This document shows positions 1 through 8,491 of a stretch of 48,600 nucleotides of DNA, one piece after another. Origin of the DNA: Candidatus Uhrbacteria bacterium (lineage in GTDB: Bacteria > Patescibacteriota > Patescibacteriia > UBA9934); the NCBI GenBank assembly GCA_003518105.1, contig DOZH01000012.1:1-48600 (forward strand). Reading direction: 5' to 3'. Numbering within the stretch: the stretch's first letter is position 1; each line of letters begins with the position of its first letter. Below the pieces are notes generated by a model. That model saw only the letters and a list, made by a program, of their open reading frames with translations, had not been told where the DNA came from and did not search any database. Made by a program: the position numbers and the translations under genes.

Positions 1-9
1 TTTAGACGA

Positions 10-39
10 TCGACAATTATTATTTTAGTGAATTGTCGA
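10..39. terminator. Inverted repeat downstream of nusB
   Basis: A 9-bp perfect inverted repeat (TCGACAATT / AATTGTCGA) with a 12-nt A/T-rich loop lies about 57 nt past the nusB stop codon on the minus strand. It could end the nusB transcript, but no strong T-tract follows it. Nothing else was recognised in positions 1-95. Confidence 0.35.
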
Positions 40-95
40 CATATAAACGCGCGTCCCTCGGTCGACAGAAGTGACATCCCACTCGTCTTCGTTGA

Positions 96-572
96 CTACA
101 GGCTCGGCTTCTTTTCGTGTTGGGCTTCGTTCTTGTCGGCATCCTTAAGCTCACCGGCAGCAACCATAGCCTTGTAGACAGCACCAAGGACACCGTTGAC
201 GAATTTGCCAGAAGCGTCGCCACCAAAGGTTTTACCGAGTTCGATAGCTTCATTGATGGCGACTTTGGAGGGAATAGCGCTGTCGTACTTAAGCTCAAAC
301 ATGCCAAGGCGCAAAATATTGCGGTCCATGACGGTCATGCCGGAGACGGTCCAGTTCGGGGCGAAACGTTCGAGGTCTGCGTCGAGCTCGGCCACTTTGC
401 TGACGATTGCTTCAACTTGGCGCTCAACGTAGCCGCCGTCGTCAAAATCTTTGGCGAATTCTTGCTTAACGTAGGCAACTAGTTCGGGGATACGACTCGT
501 GTCCTGGCCGCGAAAGTCCCATTCATAGAGGGCTTGCATGGCCATGGTGCGAGCGAGATGGCGATTAGACAT
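96..572 (-). CDS. nusB: Transcription antitermination protein NusB
   Basis: NusB binds boxA in ribosomal RNA leaders together with ribosomal protein S10 and supports antitermination and rRNA processing in the cytoplasm. The 158-residue product is of normal family length. It begins with the typical helix (RTMAMQALYEWDF, residues 8-20) and contains the conserved stretch MDRNILRLGMFEL near residue 85 and AINEAIELGKTFG near residue 107. The C-terminal 20 residues are a charged, low-complexity tail. A -10 box TATACT lies about 10 nt before the ATG with no Shine-Dalgarno sequence, so the mRNA may be leaderless. The gene is separated from rpmF by a terminator and is probably transcribed alone. Confidence 0.93.
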   Translation of the reverse strand: MSNRHLARTMAMQALYEWDFRGQDTSRIPELVAYVKQEFAKDFDDGGYVERQVEAIVSKVAELDADLERFAPNWTVSGMTVMDRNILRLGMFELKYDSAIPSKVAINEAIELGKTFGGDASGKFVNGVLGAVYKAMVAAGELKDADKNEAQHEKKPSL

Positions 573-611
573 AGGTGTGGACAGTATACCTCGATTGGGG
601 TGAAAACGAAA

Positions 612-639
612 AGCGTCCCGAGCCTAGGCCCGGAACGCT
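612..639 (-). terminator. Intrinsic terminator after rpmF
   Basis: A GC-rich hairpin with arms AGCGT.CCCGAGCC and GGCCCGGAACGCT is followed on the minus strand by a T-rich run (TTTTCGTTTTC). It lies between the rpmF stop and the nusB promoter. Confidence 0.8.
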
Positions 640-645
640 CGTCAA

Positions 646-951
646 CTATTCAGCTTTTTTGCTAGCTTTTGGAGCCTTTGGGGCTTTGGCAGCTTTTGGC
701 GCCTTGGCAACCTTGGCAGCTTTTTCTGCCTTAGGAGCTGCAGACTTAGTCAGCTTGAGCTTGCGAGCCACAGCGTCGACGCTACCTTTGGCTGTGCGGC
801 CATTGTAGTTGTGACACTTAGGGCAAGCGTGATGAGCTAACACGTCGGCGCTACAGACCTTACATTTATCAATGATAACGGCCTTGAGCGCGTGGTGACT
901 ACGGCGTCGGCGGACCTTGGAACGTGAACTTCGGAATGACGGTAATGGCAT
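646..951 (-). CDS. rpmF: 50S ribosomal protein L32 with Ala/Lys/Pro-rich tail
   Basis: L32 is a structural protein of the large ribosomal subunit. The first 60 residues match the family: a basic N-terminus with SKVRRRRSHHAL, then a zinc-ribbon with CKVC (residues 30-33) and CPKC (43-46) followed by HNYNGR. The family is usually about 55-65 residues; this one has 101 because of a C-terminal tail rich in Ala, Lys and Pro with AKAPKA-like repeats, which probably contacts rRNA. A palindromic A/T segment containing TATAGAAT lies about 17 nt upstream and may be the promoter. The gene appears monocistronic. Confidence 0.92.
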   Translation of the reverse strand: MPLPSFRSSRSKVRRRRSHHALKAVIIDKCKVCSADVLAHHACPKCHNYNGRTAKGSVDAVARKLKLTKSAAPKAEKAAKVAKAPKAAKAPKAPKASKKAE

Positions 952-1037
952 AGAAGTATAATTTCTGTGAAAATTCTATAGAATTCATTCAGTAAAACTG
1001 GCTAAATAGTAGTCTCTTAGCTAAAAAACGTCAAGCG

Positions 1038-2171
1038 CTACACCCTCCCCGCCTGGCCTTGCTGGCTCATTTTACGCACGATTGCTACTAGTTCGTTGCC
1101 TTTGGCGAGGGGTTGGCCAGGGAGGTTAGTGCCGTTTGAGCTGCCCTTCTTACTGTAACCACCCGAGACGGCGACCGCGTTTTGGATGGTAACGGTACAG
1201 AGCCCAAAAAGGCGTTCAATAAGGCTTTGCTTAATTAGGACGTCTTGAATGGAGGAATATGGCATATGGGCCTCGCGCTTGCTAATAATGCCGGTGCGGA
1301 CCTCCAAAAAGTCTGGAGTAAAGACCCAGGAGAAGTTAGCCTTCCAGAGTAAGGTGCCGCCAACCTGGAGGCCAAAGATGACGAAGAAAATGACGATCAC
1401 GCCCAACAGAATAGAGATATCACCGGTCATTGATGAAACACCGGAAAAGAACTGGAAGCCGAAGAAAGCTACTAGCACGATGGTGGTGAAGAGAGAACTG
1501 ATAACGGAACTGATGAGCCATTTTGGATCTATCGGGAATGTTTCGGAGGAGACGTTGTTGGTCGAGCTCAGCTCGATTGGTGAGTTTGCGGCCAAAGCTG
1601 AGCTTTGGCTTGGCGCGGGAACTGCTGAGCTTTGGCTGGGAGTATTTATGCTCGAGAGCAAGAAGTTCTTGAGAGAGTCGGCGGTCGCGGCGTCAACACC
1701 GTCAATGTGGGCTTCGATACCGCTAGTGACAGTGGCGCTGGCGATGTGGACGTCGTAAAGGCCCATGATACGGTCAAAGAGGTCCTGGTCGACGTAGACG
1801 TCTTGGATTTTTTGGTACATGACGTGAATTTCTGACGGAGTGAAGACGCCTTTGCGGATGGTGAGGTAGCCCTCGCCAGCGTCGTAGAAGTAAGTGCGGA
1901 TGTAGACTTTGAAGTACCAAGCACTAAAACCAAATAACACCATGGCCAGCAAAACAAAACCAAGTAAGAAGAAGATTGGGAAGTTAATTAAAATTGGTTC
2001 GCCGTCTGTCTTCAGAAGAACAGGATAAATCATGGCAATCATGCCACAAAAACCACCGAAGATGACTGACAGGACGCCGTTGCCGATGATACTACCGAGC
2101 ATTTTCTTCCAAAACTTTCTGGGACTGAGTGGATGCTTTTCTTTAAAGGCGGAGGTGACAGCTGGGAACAT
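1038..2171 (-). CDS. Membrane protein with two bacterial PH (YdbS/YdbT-like) domains
   Basis: The 377-residue protein has two similar halves. Each has a pair of transmembrane helices (about residues 28-52 and 63-88; 217-243 and 250-275) followed by a bacterial PH domain (about 90-170 and 278-365). The halves share the family pattern of a strand pair, then MYQKIQDVYVDQ.LFDRIMGL or MPYSSIQDVLIKQSLIERLFGL. Proteins of this class sit in the cytoplasmic membrane; their exact role is not settled. The linker (about 177-212) contains PSQSSA twice and is encoded by an interspersed palindromic repeat also found near position 30020. It forms an operon with the PAP2 gene, which ends 11 bp upstream. Confidence 0.8.
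   Translation of the reverse strand: MFPAVTSAFKEKHPLSPRKFWKKMLGSIIGNGVLSVIFGGFCGMIAMIYPVLLKTDGEPILINFPIFFLLGFVLLAMVLFGFSAWYFKVYIRTYFYDAGEGYLTIRKGVFTPSEIHVMYQKIQDVYVDQDLFDRIMGLYDVHIASATVTSGIEAHIDGVDAATADSLKNFLLSSINTPSQSSAVPAPSQSSALAANSPIELSSTNNVSSETFPIDPKWLISSVISSLFTTIVLVAFFGFQFFSGVSSMTGDISILLGVIVIFFVIFGLQVGGTLLWKANFSWVFTPDFLEVRTGIISKREAHMPYSSIQDVLIKQSLIERLFGLCTVTIQNAVAVSGGYSKKGSSNGTNLPGQPLAKGNELVAIVRKMSQQGQAGRV
1577..1624. repeat. Interspersed palindromic repeat R2, copy 1, inside a reading frame
   Basis: A 48-bp segment with the core palindrome CCAAAGCTGAGCTTTGG. It matches 30020-30067 at 44 of 48 positions. Here it encodes part of the linker between the two PH domains. A second partial copy (GCTGAGCTTTGGCTGGGAG) follows at 1624-1642. 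Confidence 0.8.
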
Positions 2172-2181
2172 AGGCTAACGG

Positions 2182-2649
2182 TTAATAGCGAACTAATCTC
2201 TGATGCTTCAAGGCGAGGTGGACGAGGATAGTGACGATGATGGCGATAATGATGGAACCGATGATGTCGACCAGGTGGTGGACGCCAGCAGCGACGCGAG
2301 ATAAGCCGACCAGGAGTGCGACGAGGCCGATTAGATAACTGGCTTTGCGGTGATAAACGAACATGAGGGTAGCACAGGCGGCAACGAGGAGGGTATGATC
2401 TGAGGGAAAGCCGTTGTCCGCGGCGTGCGGGACAAGAGGCGTGAAGTTGCCGACGACGAAGGGGCGAGGGTCAAAGTAAAACTGGCTCGTGAGGCGAGAA
2501 ACGAGGAAGATGAGGGGTAAAGAGATAATCGCTAAGATGATGAAGCTCTTTCGCTGCGAATGCGAGAGTTTATAAAAATAATAGAGCGTGAGGGCCACGA
2601 CCACAAGGTAGAGGTACTTGGCGCCGAAGATGATTAACGTATCCAACAT
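2182..2649 (-). CDS. PAP2-family phosphatase, probably undecaprenyl-diphosphatase-like
   Basis: PAP2 membrane phosphatases remove phosphate from lipid pyrophosphates; the small bacterial forms often recycle the undecaprenyl carrier of cell-wall synthesis. The 155-residue protein has about five hydrophobic helices. It carries the three signature motifs: DPRPF near residue 59, PSDHT near 82, and SRVAAGVHHLVD near 116, which contain the catalytic histidines. A -10 box TAGAAT lies about 24 nt before the ATG. It is the first gene of a two-gene unit with the PH-domain membrane protein, so both may serve the cell envelope. The exact substrate is inferred, not shown. Confidence 0.85.
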   Translation of the reverse strand: MLDTLIIFGAKYLYLVVVALTLYYFYKLSHSQRKSFIILAIISLPLIFLVSRLTSQFYFDPRPFVVGNFTPLVPHAADNGFPSDHTLLVAACATLMFVYHRKASYLIGLVALLVGLSRVAAGVHHLVDIIGSIIIAIIVTILVHLALKHQRLVRY

Positions 2650-2679
2650 AGCGATTTTTTACTAAGTGTATTCTACCAC

Positions 2680-2729
2680 AAATCCCGAACTCTATAATTT
2701 CGAGCTGAGCTCGAACGAGTCCGGGACTT
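2680..2729. terminator. Large nested hairpin between gyrA and the PAP2 gene
   Basis: An outer stem (AAATCCCGAACTC with GAGTCCGGGACTT, 11 of 13 paired) encloses a perfect 17-nt odd palindrome TTCGAGCTGAGCTCGAA at 2699-2715. It lies 15 bp past the gyrA stop and probably ends that operon. The palindrome core AGCTGAGCT is the same as in repeat family R2. Confidence 0.6.
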
Positions 2730-2744
2730 GAGTGATTGGGCCAA

Positions 2745-5288
2745 TTATTCCACTACTTTGTCGTCCCCACCGACCATGGTGACAGTGACCACAGTGTCAC
2801 CAGCCGTCTTGAAACGCATCACGCGGACGCCCTGGGTGGCGCGACCGATGAGTGAGACGGATTTGACCGAGAGGCGGATGACTTGGCCGCCGCGGCTGAC
2901 CATGAGGAGGTCGCGAGGGTCGTCGTTTTTGACAATGTAAGCACCGGCGAGCTGGCCAGTTTTGGCGGTGACCATGGCCGTTTTTACGCCTTGGCCGCCG
3001 CGGTTTTGCACGCCGTATTCTTCAATGTCGGTGCGTTTACCTAAGCCGTTCTCCATGATGACTAGGAGCTGACGGCCTTCCTTGACGGCGTCTTGGTTCA
3101 TGACTTCCATGCCGACCACGTAGTCGTCGCCCTTGAGCTTAATGCCCCTGACGCCGCTCGCGACACGACCCATTGGCCGGACGTCGTTCTCGCTGAAGCG
3201 AATGGACATGGCCTTGTTGGTGACGAGCATGATGTCGTCCTTGCCGCCCGAGGTGCGGACCCATTCCAAGTTGTCGCCGTCGTTCAGTTTAATAGCGATG
3301 AGGCCCGACTTGCGGACGTTCTCGAAGTCTTCGAGCTTGGTTTTCTTGATGGTTCCGCGGTTGGTGACCATGATGATGTACTTGGCTTTGGCGGCTTTGA
3401 GGTCACCGTTCAAGACGGCCGAGACCTTTTCACCTGGGGCCAGCTCCAAGAAGTTGACGATAGCCTGACCCTTGGCCGTGCGTGAGGCCTCAGGAATGTC
3501 GTAGGCCTTGAGGCGGAAGACGCGACCACGGGAGGTAAAGAACATCATGTCCTGGTGGGTGGTAGCGGTGTAGATAGCTTCGATTTGGTCTTCTTCCTTG
3601 GTGGTGAGACCAATCACGCCCTTGCCGCCTCTCCCCTGTTGGCTAAAGGTGTCTGGTGGCAGACGCTTAATGTAGCCGTCCTTGGTCATCATAATAACGG
3701 CTGGGACATCTGGAATGATGTCTTCCATGCTGAACTCCTTAATGCCGTTCCGCATGATTTGGGTGCGGCGTGGGCTAGGATATTTAGCCATGAGCTCAAG
3801 AGTCTCGTCCTTAATGACGCCCAACATGCGCTTCTCGCTGGCCAAGATAGCCATGAGTTCCTTCATGATTTTGAGCTTTTCTTGATATTCTTCCTCAATA
3901 CGCAAACGTTCCAAGTTAGCCAAAGCCTGCAAACGCATCTCCAAAATGGCCACGGCCTGACGTTCCGTCATTTTGAACTTGGTCATGAGGTTCACACGAG
4001 CCTCATCTTTGTCCTTGCTCTTTTTGATGGTGGCGATAACTTCGTCGATGCGCTCCAAGGCGATGCGCAAGCCCTCCAAAATGTGCAAACGGTCCTTAAT
4101 TTTGTCGAGCTCGAACTGAGTGCGGCGCTTCACCACTTCGCGGCGGTGTTTGAGCCATTCCTCTAAAATCATTTTGACGTTGAGGATGCGGGGCTGAATA
4201 CCGTCGACCAAAGCCAACATGTTGTAGTGGAAAGTGGTCTGGAGTGCTGTCGACTGGAACAAGCGGTTAAGCACTTTGCGGGGGTAAGCATCTTTTTTGA
4301 GTTCAATGACTACACGGACACCTTCCTTGTTACTTTCGTCGCGGAGGTCGCGAATGCCTTCGAGTTTTTTGTCGCGAATAAGATCCGCCATTTTCTCAAT
4401 CATGGCCGCTTTGTTGACCATGTATGGCACTTCCGTGATGACAATCATGCTCATGCCCTTTTTATCTTCCACAATCTCGGCTACGGCACGAGTCACCACA
4501 CCGCCACGACCGGTGGAATAGGCGGCACGAATGTCCGCGTGCGAGTAAGCAATACCGCCGGTTGGAAAGTCTGGACCTTTAATGTGTTCAAGCAAATCTT
4601 CGACCGTAGCTTCCGGGTTCTCGATGAGATGAATGACAGCATTACAAACCTCGCCCAAGTTATGAGGCGGAATGTTGGTGGCCATACCGACCGCAATACC
4701 CAAAGTACCGTTGACCAACAAGTTAGGAAACTTGGCTGGTAAAACGGAGGGTTCGTCGTGACTGGCGTCGTAGTTAGGGCGGAAGTCGACGGTATTCTTT
4801 TCAATATCTAGCAAAAGTTCTTCCGCGATGCTGGAAAGCTTGGCTTCAGTATAACGGTAGGCAGCCGCTGAGTCGCCGTCCATGGAACCGAAGTTTCCTT
4901 GGCCGGTGACGAGAGGCATGCGGTAGGAAAAATCCTGGGCCATGCGGACCATGGATTCGTAAACGGAAGAGTCGCCGTGTGGGTGATATTTACCGAGTAC
5001 TTCACCGACGATGGTGGCGGACTTACGGAACTTGGCGTTGGCACGGAGGCCAATACTCCACATAGCGTAGAGAATACGGCGGTGGACCGGCTTCATGCCG
5101 TCGCGGACGTCTGGCAAAGCGCGCGAGACGATGACGCTCATGGCGTAGTCCAAGTAAGCACGGCGCATTTCTTCGGAAATGTTTTGCGGCTGAATTTGCC
5201 CAATGGTGGTAGCAAACGGGGCGTCGATGACCACGCCTTCCGCGGTCTGACTAACTTTGCTTGTTTTGTGGGGAAGTTTTTTGGCCAT
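2745..5288 (-). CDS. gyrA: DNA gyrase subunit A
   Basis: GyrA cuts and rejoins the DNA gate strand in the heterotetrameric gyrase that introduces negative supercoils. The 847-residue product has the winged-helix breakage domain with catalytic tyrosine Y146 in AAAYRYTE, and a quinolone-pocket sequence HPHGDSSVYESM (S107 and E111 correspond to E. coli S83 and D87). The coiled-coil and tower run to about residue 500, and the C-terminal beta-propeller carries a GyrA box QQGRGGKG at 550-557. This box marks it as GyrA rather than ParC. It is last in a tight four-gene minus-strand operon; no gyrB is present in this window. Confidence 0.96.
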   Translation of the reverse strand: MAKKLPHKTSKVSQTAEGVVIDAPFATTIGQIQPQNISEEMRRAYLDYAMSVIVSRALPDVRDGMKPVHRRILYAMWSIGLRANAKFRKSATIVGEVLGKYHPHGDSSVYESMVRMAQDFSYRMPLVTGQGNFGSMDGDSAAAYRYTEAKLSSIAEELLLDIEKNTVDFRPNYDASHDEPSVLPAKFPNLLVNGTLGIAVGMATNIPPHNLGEVCNAVIHLIENPEATVEDLLEHIKGPDFPTGGIAYSHADIRAAYSTGRGGVVTRAVAEIVEDKKGMSMIVITEVPYMVNKAAMIEKMADLIRDKKLEGIRDLRDESNKEGVRVVIELKKDAYPRKVLNRLFQSTALQTTFHYNMLALVDGIQPRILNVKMILEEWLKHRREVVKRRTQFELDKIKDRLHILEGLRIALERIDEVIATIKKSKDKDEARVNLMTKFKMTERQAVAILEMRLQALANLERLRIEEEYQEKLKIMKELMAILASEKRMLGVIKDETLELMAKYPSPRRTQIMRNGIKEFSMEDIIPDVPAVIMMTKDGYIKRLPPDTFSQQGRGGKGVIGLTTKEEDQIEAIYTATTHQDMMFFTSRGRVFRLKAYDIPEASRTAKGQAIVNFLELAPGEKVSAVLNGDLKAAKAKYIIMVTNRGTIKKTKLEDFENVRKSGLIAIKLNDGDNLEWVRTSGGKDDIMLVTNKAMSIRFSENDVRPMGRVASGVRGIKLKGDDYVVGMEVMNQDAVKEGRQLLVIMENGLGKRTDIEEYGVQNRGGQGVKTAMVTAKTGQLAGAYIVKNDDPRDLLMVSRGGQVIRLSVKSVSLIGRATQGVRVMRFKTAGDTVVTVTMVGGDDKVVE

Positions 5289-5295
5289 ACAGCAA

Positions 5296-5583
5296 TTACG
5301 GAGTTACAGGTTGGTTCACAGTGGCTTGAATGGCGTCACCAACGACCGACAGGGCTGGCTGAGGTGACGGTGCCGTGGCAACTGAGTCTTTTATAGTGTT
5401 AGTAAAACCGGAGAAATCAGTAGCCACCCGAGAGAGTTCGGCGCCATGGAAGGCATTCTTGAGCTGTAGAAACCAGATAGCCAGGACGAGGATGAGTCCA
5501 GCCACGAGCAACATGATAAAGGCGCGACTTCGCTTGTGGTCAAGTCCAACGTCGAGCAGAATATGGCGTTGCTCCTCAGTCAT
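5296..5583 (-). CDS. Small single-pass membrane protein in the gyrA operon
   Basis: No family was recognised. The 95-residue protein has a charged N-terminus (about 20 residues with HKRSR), one strongly hydrophobic helix at about residues 22-41 and a longer Ser/Thr/Pro-containing C-terminus. The charge pattern suggests the N-terminus is inside the cell. It ends 7 bp before the gyrA start and begins 9 bp after the preceding gene, so it is co-transcribed with gyrA, but nothing in the sequence links it to topology control. Confidence 0.65.
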   Translation of the reverse strand: MTEEQRHILLDVGLDHKRSRAFIMLLVAGLILVLAIWFLQLKNAFHGAELSRVATDFSGFTNTIKDSVATAPSPQPALSVVGDAIQATVNQPVTP

Positions 5584-5592
5584 AGAATTTGC

Positions 5593-6249
5593 TTAACCGC
5601 GAGCTAAAGTCACGATCTTCATGTCCTCTTCCGGCAGAGCAGCACGAGTCAATTTGAACTTAGTCAAAGCTTCCACAGGGCAAGAAATCTCACGGCAGAG
5701 AGCACTGACTTCGGCGTAAGGAGACGAGGCGCCTTCGGCTGAAACGTAGGACGGGATGATAAGACGTGGCTCGATCTGGGCAATGACTTCCGCGGCGGCC
5801 GAGGCAGCCAGGACATCGACGCCACCTGAGGGCACGATGAGAACGTCGATGTTGCCGAGCTGCTCGACCTCCTGATCCGTCAATGAACGATCGAGAGCAC
5901 CTAAGAAGCCGAGGCTCAAACCTTCCACGTCAAAGCGGTAGATAGTGTGCGATGTGCCGTCTTTCTTTGGCGTATGAACACCAGTGACAGCAATGCCGCG
6001 CACTTCAAATTCGCCAGCGTGAGAGACAATGAACGGTGAACGCTTGTCCTCCTCGTACTCGCGAGTGATGGCTGCTAAGTTATCCGTGTCGCTCCCCGCG
6101 TGACTCTGCACCACGATCGAGGCCGCGAGTGAACGTGGGAACTTTGGACCGTCTTCACGGGAAAACGGGTTCGTAACTAGGGTCACGTCACCGCTCGTGG
6201 ATTTCGCCGCGAGGGTGAAGCTCCCAAAACCATTCCAAGAAATCTGCAT
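5593..6249 (-). CDS. Metallo-beta-lactamase-fold protein with degenerate metal site
   Basis: The 218-residue protein resembles the short MBL-fold hydrolases common in Patescibacteria: an ISWNGFGSFTL start, an HAGEFEVRGIAVTGV segment near residue 76, and an IDVLIVPSGG segment near 134. The normal HxHxDH metal-binding motif is not present. The corresponding stretch reads SHAGSDTDN (about residue 49), so only one histidine remains. It may have lost hydrolase activity or bind metal differently. It is the second gene of the gyrA operon, 11 bp from the preceding gene. Confidence 0.6.
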   Translation of the reverse strand: MQISWNGFGSFTLAAKSTSGDVTLVTNPFSREDGPKFPRSLAASIVVQSHAGSDTDNLAAITREYEEDKRSPFIVSHAGEFEVRGIAVTGVHTPKKDGTSHTIYRFDVEGLSLGFLGALDRSLTDQEVEQLGNIDVLIVPSGGVDVLAASAAAEVIAQIEPRLIIPSYVSAEGASSPYAEVSALCREISCPVEALTKFKLTRAALPEEDMKIVTLARG

Positions 6250-6260
6250 ACGGCGGTATA

Positions 6261-6977
6261 TTACCCTACCAGCTCTTCGTCGACAACAGACCCACCTTCT
6301 TCCGCGTCTTCAGCGATGACAGTTTGGAAATAATCAATCTCCTGTTTAATCTCTTCTTCCACTGGATCACGCTCGGTAACAGACCAGCCTTCTTCCAGCT
6401 CCGCGACCTTGCCCAAAACTTCGTCGCGCCACTTGGGGTCACGCTCGGCCATGATTTTTAGAACGTCGATCTGCTTTTGCAAACGGTCTTCTTCTGCTTG
6501 CCACTTGGCGACGAGCTGTTCGTAGGTTTCCTGACGCTTAACGGCGCGTTCACTGCATTGTGAATTGAGAGCGTCGTGGGCTAGGAGGACGGCCTGTTCA
6601 ACAGAATAGCGCTCGCTTGAGGTGAGTTGGTCCTCAAACAAGGGGCTTTTGACGTAGTCCAAGATATGCACACCGTGCTGGGTGACGGCGTCGATTTTGG
6701 CCTTGACCTCGGGCTCGAGACGGTCAAAGACCAGCTTTTGCAGGCGGACTTCTTCGTCGTCGGCACAGAGCTCGTGGTAAGCCTGGCGGTAAGGGTATTC
6801 CTTGCGGCCAACGTGAACTAAAGCGTCGTGGATCTGCTTTTCACTGCTGTTTTCGTTGCCGGCTAGCTCGCTGTACAACTGTTGGGCTTCGAGCTTAACG
6901 GCCGGTGGGGTTAGCGGTACTAGCTTGTCGATAGCGATTTGGAACTCTTTGAGGAGATATTCATGAGGATGAGACAT
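6261..6977 (-). CDS. Hypothetical helical/coiled-coil protein, first gene of gyrA operon
   Basis: No family was recognised. The predicted 238-residue protein is acidic and almost entirely helical, with heptad-like charged stretches and many Glu, Gln and Lys residues (for example about 150-215). It has no signal peptide or membrane helix. The start at MSHPHEYLL was chosen because a TATACT-like box lies just before it (CATATACTCACT then ATG) and no Shine-Dalgarno sequence is present; a longer form starting 7 codons upstream would include the promoter. It heads the four-gene operon ending in gyrA. Confidence 0.6.
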   Translation of the reverse strand: MSHPHEYLLKEFQIAIDKLVPLTPPAVKLEAQQLYSELAGNENSSEKQIHDALVHVGRKEYPYRQAYHELCADDEEVRLQKLVFDRLEPEVKAKIDAVTQHGVHILDYVKSPLFEDQLTSSERYSVEQAVLLAHDALNSQCSERAVKRQETYEQLVAKWQAEEDRLQKQIDVLKIMAERDPKWRDEVLGKVAELEEGWSVTERDPVEEEIKQEIDYFQTVIAEDAEEGGSVVDEELVG

Positions 6978-7009
6978 AGTGAGTATATGGTACCACAATG
7001 TAGAATTAA

Positions 7010-7165
7010 CTATTTCAATAATGCAGCCAGCTTCCTGCCAAGCTCGTTAATTTTCGGATTGTCGAAAATCAGTATTTCGATATCTGGATCACTTGTTGGA
7101 ATTATAGTGATTCCAGACTTAGTTTTCCGTTTCTTAGAATTTTCCCTAAAATAGTGCTTTTTCAT
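7010..7165 (-). CDS. Possible small basic protein (51 aa)
   Basis: A 51-residue reading frame that I translated by hand: it starts MKKHYFRENSKKRKTKSG, is strongly basic at the N-terminus, and ends in an amphipathic helix (INELGRKLAALLK). A TATATT box lies 6 nt before the ATG, as at many other genes here. It occupies an otherwise empty gap between the gyrA operon promoter and rpsA. No family was recognised and no homology was tested, so it could be chance. Confidence 0.45.
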   Translation of the reverse strand: MKKHYFRENSKKRKTKSGITIIPTSDPDIEILIFDNPKINELGRKLAALLK

Positions 7166-7210
7166 ACAACCAATATATCACAATTCATCGATTTACGGAC
7201 CATTTAAGCC

Positions 7211-7316
7211 TTGACCGAAAGGCTGCTTTCGGTTACACTTTTGGCACTTTTATAACTATTAACGCCAGGACTGACCGAGACCTTGTCATGAGGTTGAGCC
7301 CAGTCGGGATAAAAGT
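7211..7316 (+). promoter_or_regulatory. rpsA promoter and structured leader
   Basis: The promoter reads TTGACC, 17-bp spacer, TACACT (7211-7239). The spacer lies inside a perfect hairpin sequence ACCGAAAG-GCTG-CTTTCGGT. The predicted leader of about 70 nt contains nested complementary pieces (GACTG...CAGTC enclosing ACCT...AGGT) and no clear Shine-Dalgarno sequence before the ATG. S1 is known to control its own translation in Escherichia coli, so autoregulation is plausible but inferred. Confidence 0.6.
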
Positions 7317-8441
7317 ATGAGTGCTACCAAGATGGATAACCTAATGGTTGAGGGTAATTATACCGTCATTCCAAAGTTGGGCGACATGGTAAAGGGCCGC
7401 GTGCTCTCCACCAAAGGCCGCGAAATCCGCGTTGACGTGAACGGTTTGGCCGTCGGCGTCGTGCGTGGTCGCGAGCTGTTTACAGAGGCTGAACTCTACA
7501 AGAACTTGAAGATTGGCGACATGGTGGAAGCTACCATCGTGGACGCTGAAAACGAGAACGGCGAAATTGAACTTTCCTTCCGCTACGCTGGCCAAAAGAA
7601 GGCTTGGGGCGATTTGGATGGTCTCCGCGTCAGTGGCGAAGCAGTGCCAGTCAAGGTGCTCGACGCTAACAAGGGCGGTTTGCTCGTCCGCGTTAACCAT
7701 GTGCAAGGTTTCTTGCCAGTTAGCCAGTTGGCTCCTGAGCACTACCCACGCGTGGCTGGTGGCGACAAGCAGAAGATTCTCGAAAAGCTTAAGAGCTTCG
7801 TCGGCGAAACCATGCGCGTGAAGATTTTGGACTTGAACGAGAGCGACGAAAAGCTGATCGTGTCCGAAAAGGCTATCTGGGAAGATGAACAGAAGAACGT
7901 GATTGCACAATGCCGCATTGGCGACGCAATTTCTGGCGAAGTAAGCGCCATTGCTGACTTCGGTGCTTTCGTGAAGTTCTATCCAAAGAATGCCACTTCC
8001 CCATTGGAAGGCTTGGTCCACATCTCCGAAATTGCTTGGCAGCGCATTGACCACCCGAAGGATGTCCTGAAGGTTGGTGACACCGTCCGCGCCGAAATTA
8101 TCGGTATTGAGGGCAGCAAGATTTTCCTCTCCATGAAGAAAATGATTGACGACCCATGGAAGGACGTCGCTCGCAAGTACAAGATTGGTGAATGGGTTGA
8201 GGGTAAAATCATCAAGGTAAACCCATTTGGTTTCTTCGTTGAGCTCGACCAGGACATTCAAGGCTTGGCCCACGTCAGCGAACTCTCTGACAAGCCAGTA
8301 GAAGACGTAACCACTCTCGGCAAGATTGGCGAAGTGCGTAAGTTCCGCATCGTCAGCATCGAAGCTGATGAGCACCGCCTTGGTCTCTCGTTGCGTGAAG
8401 AGCGTAGTGAAGAAGAGAAGGCGAAGGAGGTTAAGGAGTAA
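7317..8441 (+). CDS. rpsA: 30S ribosomal protein S1 (four S1 domains)
   Basis: S1 binds mRNA on the small ribosomal subunit and helps start translation. The 374-residue product contains four S1/OB-fold repeats at about residues 19-88, 105-175, 200-272 and 290-362; the third and fourth show the best motifs (FGAFVKF, GLVHISEI; FGFFVEL, GLAHVSEL). Enterobacterial S1 has six repeats; four is usual in this lineage. The tail is acidic and lysine-rich. It has its own promoter with a structured leader and an intrinsic terminator, so it is monocistronic. Several in-frame ATGs lie near the start; the first is taken. Confidence 0.93.
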   Translation: MSATKMDNLMVEGNYTVIPKLGDMVKGRVLSTKGREIRVDVNGLAVGVVRGRELFTEAELYKNLKIGDMVEATIVDAENENGEIELSFRYAGQKKAWGDLDGLRVSGEAVPVKVLDANKGGLLVRVNHVQGFLPVSQLAPEHYPRVAGGDKQKILEKLKSFVGETMRVKILDLNESDEKLIVSEKAIWEDEQKNVIAQCRIGDAISGEVSAIADFGAFVKFYPKNATSPLEGLVHISEIAWQRIDHPKDVLKVGDTVRAEIIGIEGSKIFLSMKKMIDDPWKDVARKYKIGEWVEGKIIKVNPFGFFVELDQDIQGLAHVSELSDKPVEDVTTLGKIGEVRKFRIVSIEADEHRLGLSLREERSEEEKAKEVKE

Positions 8442-8456
8442 ACAAGATATAAAGAA

Positions 8457-8488
8457 AGCACCGGGCCAGAGTTGGCTCGGTGCTTTTT
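8457..8488 (+). terminator. rpsA terminator
   Basis: The hairpin AGCACCGGGCCA / TGGCTCGGTGCT is followed by TTTTTT. The T-tract runs straight into the -35 box of the next promoter at 8492. Confidence 0.92.
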
Positions 8489-8491
8489 TGA

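Noticed and set aside
646..951. AKAPKA repeats at the L32 C-terminus as a mobile or tandem DNA repeat
   Set aside because: They are a low-complexity basic tail of a kind often seen on ribosomal proteins; the DNA units are irregular.
7341..8375. A 344-codon minus-strand frame antisense to rpsA
   Set aside because: It is the mirror of a well-supported rpsA gene, with His/Asp/Leu-biased shadow composition and no start signal.
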